DNA of 64,000 nucleotides, taken from Streptomyces sp. 1331.2 (lineage in GTDB: Bacteria > Actinomycetota > Actinomycetes > Streptomycetales > Streptomycetaceae). The notes beneath the pieces were generated by a model, which saw only the letters and a program-made list of their open reading frames with translations, was not told the origin of the DNA and ran no database searches. The stretch lies in contig NZ_OBMJ01000001.1 of NCBI RefSeq assembly GCF_900199205.1, positions 2,166,001-2,230,000 of the forward strand, in the 5' to 3' direction. This document shows, in pieces, positions 58,976 to 64,000 of the stretch; the stretch's first letter is position 1, and each line of letters begins with the position of its first letter. A program made the translations under genes and the position numbers.

Positions 58976-61219
58976 TCATCCAGTAGCCAGTCGATGATCC
59001 AGCGCGGTATGCCTCCGACCAGCGCTGACGGCCCGAACGGCCTGCGCGATCGCCTTCCGTGACCCGACCAGCACCACGAGTTTCCGTGCCCTGGTCACGG
59101 CGGTGTAGAGCAGGTTCCGCTGGAGCATCGTCCACGCGGACATGGTGACCGGAATCACCACCACCGGGTACTCGCTGCCCTGCGAGCGGTGGATCGTCAC
59201 CGCGTACGCGTGCGCCAGCTCGTCCAGCTCGTCGAAGTCGTACGCCACCTCCTCGTCCTCGTCGGTCAGCACCGTCAACCGCTGGTCGTCCACGCTGAGG
59301 GCGGTCACCACCCCCACCGTGCCGTTGAAGACGCCGTTGCGCCCCTTGTCGTAGTTGTTGCGGATCTGCGTGACCTTGTCCCCCACCCTGAACGTGCGAC
59401 CGCCGAAACGACGTTCGGCCAGCCCCTCCCGGGCCGGCGTCACCGCCCCCTGCAGCAGCGTGTTCAGGTTGCCCGCGCCGGCCGGGCCCCGGTGCATCGG
59501 CGCCAGCACCTGGACGTCCCGGCGCGGATCGAAACCGAACTTCTGCGGGATCCGGCGCGCCACCACGTCCACCGTCAGCCCGGCCGCCCGCTCCGCGTCG
59601 TCCTCCGCGAACAGGAAGAAGTCCGCCAGACCCTCCGTCAGGGGCGGCCTGCCCTCGTTGATCCGGTGTGCGTTGGTCACCACGCCCGACTGCTGCGCCT
59701 GCCGGAAGATCCTGGTGAGCCGCACCGACGGGATCGGCCCGCCCTCCGCCAGCAGGTCCCGCAACACCTCCCCCGCACCCACCGAGGGCAGCTGGTCCAC
59801 GTCCCCCACGAAGAGCAGGTGAGCGCCCATCGGCACCGCCTTGACCAGCTTGTTCGCCAGGATCAGGTCCAGCATCGAGGCCTCGTCGACCACCACCAGG
59901 TCCGCGTCCAGCGGCCGGTCCCGGTCGTACGCGGCGTCCCCGCCCGGCTTCAGCTCCAACAGCCGGTGGACCGTCGAGGCCTCCACCCCGGTCAGCTCCG
60001 CCAGCCGCTTCGCCGCCCGGCCGGTCGGCGCCGCCAGCACCACCTTGGCCCGCTTCGCCAGCGCCAGCGTCACGATCGACCGCACCGTGAACGACTTGCC
60101 GCAGCCCGGACCGCCCGTCAGTACCGCGACCTTCTCGGTCAACGCCAGCCGCACCGACTGCTCCTGCTCCGGCGCCAGCTCCGCCCCGGTCCGCTTCGCC
60201 AGCCACTCCAGCGCCACCGGCCAGTCCACCGACCCGAACCACGGCATCCGGTCCGCGTCCGAACGCAGCAGCCGCGTCAGCTGGTTGGCCAACGAGATCT
60301 CCGCCCGGTGGAACGGCACCAGGTACACCGCGGTAACCGGCTCCCCGCCCTCCCCCGGCACCGCCTCGCGCACCACCCCCTCGGTCGCCACCAGCTCCGC
60401 CAGGCAGTCGATCACCAGGCCGACGTCCACCTGCAGCAGCTTCACGCCGTCCGCGATCAGCCGCTCCTCCGGCAGGAAGCAGTGCCCCTGGTCGGTGCTC
60501 TGCGACAGCGCGTACTGCAACCCGGCCTTCACCCGCTCCGGACTGTCGTGCGGGATCCCCACCGCCTGGGCGATCCGGTCCGCCGTCAGGAAGCCGATGC
60601 CCCAGACGTCCGAGGCCAGCCGGTACGGCTCGTTCTTCACCACACCGATCGAGCCGTCGCCGTACTGCTTGTAGATTCGCACAGCCAGTGAGGTCGACAC
60701 CCCGACCCCCTGCAGGAAGACCATCACCTCCTTGATGGCCTTCTGCTCCTCCCAGGCCGCCGCGATCTTCTTCGTCCGCTTCGGCCCCAGCCCCGGCACC
60801 TCGATCAGCCGGCCCGGCTCGTTCTCGATCACCTCCAGGGTGTCCACCCCGAAGCGCTCCACGATCCGCTCGGCGAACCGCGGCCCGATCCCCTTGATCA
60901 GCCCCGAGCCCAGGTACCGCTGGATGCCCTGCACGGTGGCGGGCAGCACCGTCGTGTAGTTCTCCACCGTGAACTGCCGCCCGTACTGCGGGTGCGAGCC
61001 CCACCTGCCGTGCAGCCGCAGCGACTCCCCGACCTGCGCACCCAACAGCGCACCCACCACGGTCAGCAGGTCGTTCCCGCCCCGGCCGGTGTCGACCCTG
61101 GCCACCGTGTAGCCGGTCTCCTCGTTGGCGTACGTGATCCGCTCCAGCACGCCCTCGACCTGCGCGAGCTGGCGCGGCTGTTGACCCGCTTGCGCCTGCG
61201 CCTGCGCCTGCTTGCTCAC
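58976..61219 (-). CDS. recD2: RecD2-type 5'-3' DNA helicase
   Basis: Encodes 747 residues. It has the long N-terminal region typical of RecD2, with an OB-like start and helix-hairpin-helix motifs (LIKGIGPRFAERIVERFG, LIEVPGLGPKRTKKI). The SF1B helicase motifs follow: Walker A LTGGPGCGKSFT near residue 375, APTGRAAKRL, VVVDEASMLD, VGDVDQLPSVG, and the C-terminal TIHRSQGSEYPVVVIP and YTAVTRAR. Not part of a RecBCD operon. Acts in DNA repair or replication-fork processing. The N-terminus carries a short QAQAQAQ repeat. Confidence 0.95.
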   Translation of the reverse strand: MSKQAQAQAQAGQQPRQLAQVEGVLERITYANEETGYTVARVDTGRGGNDLLTVVGALLGAQVGESLRLHGRWGSHPQYGRQFTVENYTTVLPATVQGIQRYLGSGLIKGIGPRFAERIVERFGVDTLEVIENEPGRLIEVPGLGPKRTKKIAAAWEEQKAIKEVMVFLQGVGVSTSLAVRIYKQYGDGSIGVVKNEPYRLASDVWGIGFLTADRIAQAVGIPHDSPERVKAGLQYALSQSTDQGHCFLPEERLIADGVKLLQVDVGLVIDCLAELVATEGVVREAVPGEGGEPVTAVYLVPFHRAEISLANQLTRLLRSDADRMPWFGSVDWPVALEWLAKRTGAELAPEQEQSVRLALTEKVAVLTGGPGCGKSFTVRSIVTLALAKRAKVVLAAPTGRAAKRLAELTGVEASTVHRLLELKPGGDAAYDRDRPLDADLVVVDEASMLDLILANKLVKAVPMGAHLLFVGDVDQLPSVGAGEVLRDLLAEGGPIPSVRLTRIFRQAQQSGVVTNAHRINEGRPPLTEGLADFFLFAEDDAERAAGLTVDVVARRIPQKFGFDPRRDVQVLAPMHRGPAGAGNLNTLLQGAVTPAREGLAERRFGGRTFRVGDKVTQIRNNYDKGRNGVFNGTVGVVTALSVDDQRLTVLTDEDEEVAYDFDELDELAHAYAVTIHRSQGSEYPVVVIPVTMSAWTMLQRNLLYTAVTRARKLVVLVGSRKAIAQAVRAVSAGRRHTALDHRLATG

Positions 61220-61432
61220 CGGGCCCCCTTCGACCGGTACGGGTGGATCATTCCGCTACGCACCGTACCGCCCGGCCCCGACAAGCCCACACCCCCGGAC
61301 CCGGCCCCGGCCCGACCCCCGAACCCGCATGCGAACCCTGTCGTGCAGCGCCCCCGCCGAGGTGCCAGGCTGGGAGGAGCCGAGGGGGACCGTCGACCGC
61401 GCCCGCCCGGGCCCCGTCCGAGGAGCAGTGCC

Positions 61433-62224
61433 ATGCTCAACACCGCCTTCCGCCCCGGCTCCCCGGACTGGCTCGACCTGGGCAGCCCCGACACCCGGGC
61501 CTCCGTCGACTTCTACACCGCACTGTTCGGCTGGACATTCGACTCGGCGGGCCCCGAGGCCGGCGGCTACGGCTTCTTCCAGCTCGGCGGCCGGACGGTC
61601 GCCGCCCTCGGCCCGCTCACCGAGGAGGGCGCACTGCCCGCCTGGACGCTCTACTTCGCCACCCTCGACGCCGACCGCACCACCGAACTGGTCGAAGAGG
61701 CCGGCGGCCGGGTCCGGTTCACCCCCTTCGACGTCTTCACCGCGGGCCGAATGGCCGGCTACACCGACCCCACCGGCGCCGAGTTCGCCGTCTGGCAACC
61801 GCACGACACCCGCGGCCTGGACCTGGTCAACGAGGAAGGCAGCCTCTGCTGGGCCGAGTGCTACAGCGTCGACGCCGAACGCGCCAAGTCCTTCTACCGC
61901 AGCGTCTTCGGCTGGCAGGAACAGGACGTCCCGCTCGAAGGCTCGCTCTACACCGTCCTCACCCCGGCCGGCGGCGGCACCGACGACGCCCACGGCGGCA
62001 TCATGCAACTCGGCCCCGAACAGACCGCCGCCGGCACCAGCTCGCACTGGCTCCCGTACTTCGAGGTCCCCAACGTCGACGCCTCCCTCGCCATCGCCAC
62101 CAACCTCGGCGCCACCGTGCGGATCCCGGCCATGGACGTGCACGGCGTCGGCCGCCTCGGCCAGCTGATCGACCCGCACGGGGCCGTCTTCGCCGTCATC
62201 ACCAGCTCCAGGCCCGAGGAGTGA
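61433..62224 (+). CDS. Two-domain VOC family protein
   Basis: Encodes 263 residues made of two vicinal-oxygen-chelate domains (about 8-120 and 138-260). Each begins with the same pattern (VDFYTALFGWTF and AKSFYRSVFGWQEQ) and ends with a strand DPTGAEFAVWQ or DPHGAVFAVI. The Glu and His of metal sites are only partly conserved, so it may be a binding or resistance protein rather than an enzyme. Similar proteins are described as glyoxalase/bleomycin-resistance-like or CFP30B-like. The ATG has GAGGAG upstream. Confidence 0.9.
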   Translation: MLNTAFRPGSPDWLDLGSPDTRASVDFYTALFGWTFDSAGPEAGGYGFFQLGGRTVAALGPLTEEGALPAWTLYFATLDADRTTELVEEAGGRVRFTPFDVFTAGRMAGYTDPTGAEFAVWQPHDTRGLDLVNEEGSLCWAECYSVDAERAKSFYRSVFGWQEQDVPLEGSLYTVLTPAGGGTDDAHGGIMQLGPEQTAAGTSSHWLPYFEVPNVDASLAIATNLGATVRIPAMDVHGVGRLGQLIDPHGAVFAVITSSRPEE

Positions 62225-62243
62225 CACCGGATCAGCCCTTCAG

Positions 62244-62273
62244 CCTTCAGGGGCCTCAGAAGGGCCCTGAAGG
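62244..62273 (+). terminator. Hairpin after the VOC gene
   Basis: Arms CCTTCAGGG and complement extended past one mismatch, 20 bases downstream of the stop codon. Confidence 0.55.
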
Positions 62274-62402
62274 GGCGCTACGGGCGTAGACAGGTGGGAG
62301 GCGTGGGAGCAAGCGACCTGTCTTCGCTGATCATGCGCCACGCGGCCGCCCTGGGCGTCCTGCGATTCCCTGGCTCGCGGCCCGAAAAGGGTCCGGAAAT
62401 GC

Positions 62403-62439
62403 GAAGAACCCCCATCCGGGATCCGGATGGGGGTTCTTC
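62403..62439 (-). terminator. rRNA operon terminator
   Basis: Perfect 17-bp stem (arm GAAGAACCCCCATCCGG) with a three-base loop, ten bases beyond the 5S 3' end on the minus strand. Confidence 0.85.
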
Positions 62440-62448
62440 AGAAGAATT

Positions 62449-62567
62449 GTTCGGCGGCGTCCTACTCTCCCACAGGGTCCCCCCTGCAGTACCATCGGCG
62501 CTGTGAGGCTTAGCTTCCGGGTTCGGAATGTAACCGGGCGTTTCCCTCACGCTATGACCACCGAAAC
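62449..62567 (-). rRNA. rrf: 5S ribosomal RNA
   Basis: The minus strand begins GTTTCGGTGGTCATAGCG and ends GACGCCGCCGAAC, with the conserved CCGAACCCGGAAGCTAAG in between. About 119 bases, full length. Ends are set by pairing of the terminal stem. Confidence 0.95.
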
Positions 62568-62640
62568 ACTATGAAACTATTCGACCCGCCGGCAGGGCGG
62601 TCGTTGTTTCAGAACAACACAGTGGACGCGAGCAACTGAG

Positions 62641-64000
<1,360 letters not shown>

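Overview
The window reads as a chromosomal core segment of a high-GC actinomycete of the Streptomyces/Kitasatospora type. Evidence: strongly G/C-ending codons, divergently packed short operons, an Xre/DUF397 pair, an ECF41-type sigma factor, a GlnX-GlnH-PknG gene set, an LAXTG/thioester surface protein, an SsbB-type single-strand binding protein, and a 5S/23S rRNA end with actinobacterial sequence. Species cannot be fixed from sequence alone.

Layout. 1-2.6 kb: a gene tail, a NarL-type two-component system and a frameshifted remnant. 2.7-5.8 kb: an accessory patch with lower third-position GC in part, holding tRNA-Leu(CAG), an Xre/DUF397 pair, an anti-sigma-like ATPase, an unknown protein and a decayed Imm63-like immunity gene. 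5.9-16.2 kb: housekeeping and accessory enzymes (acyl-CoA synthetase, DUF885 peptidase, GlxA-type regulator, isochorismatase, an SDR/SigJ pair, DinB, nucleosidase). 16.4-27.4 kb: one long plus-strand signalling island, glnX-glnH-coiled-coil-pknG-PP2C-VWA-FHA. 27.5-36.4 kb: ABC exporter, truncated haemoglobin, thioesterase, ettA, thioester adhesin, ssb, tRNA-Arg(TCT). 36.8-48 kb: three TetR regulators with MFS pump, acyl-CoA enzymes, a GH5 glycosidase and an M3 peptidase. 48-62 kb: polA-like gene, dihydroxyacetone kinase, SpoIIE phosphatase, copper export, SDR, citrate synthase, recD2, VOC protein. 62.4-64 kb: 5S and the 3' part of 23S rRNA on the minus strand.

Most interesting is the 16.4-27.4 kb island. 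Its start matches the mycobacterial amino-acid sensing cascade (GlnX membrane protein, GlnH periplasmic binder, PknG kinase). It continues directly into a PP2C phosphatase, a VWA protein and an FHA protein, which resembles the kinase/phosphatase/VWA triads of Ter-type systems. Kinase, phosphatase and FHA protein all begin with the same kind of short CxxC zinc knuckles (seven in all). This suggests a complete write/erase/read phosphorylation module coupled to an extracellular amino-acid sensor.

Regulatory structure seen directly: a perfect CsoR-type operator upstream of copZ-copA, a perfect 17-bp TetR-type inverted repeat between an acyl-CoA dehydrogenase and its divergent TetR gene, an ECF41-like promoter (TGTCACA-N16-GGTC) reading into the SDR gene beside sigJ, and several GC-rich hairpin terminators. 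All functional calls rest on reading motifs by eye; no database search was run.
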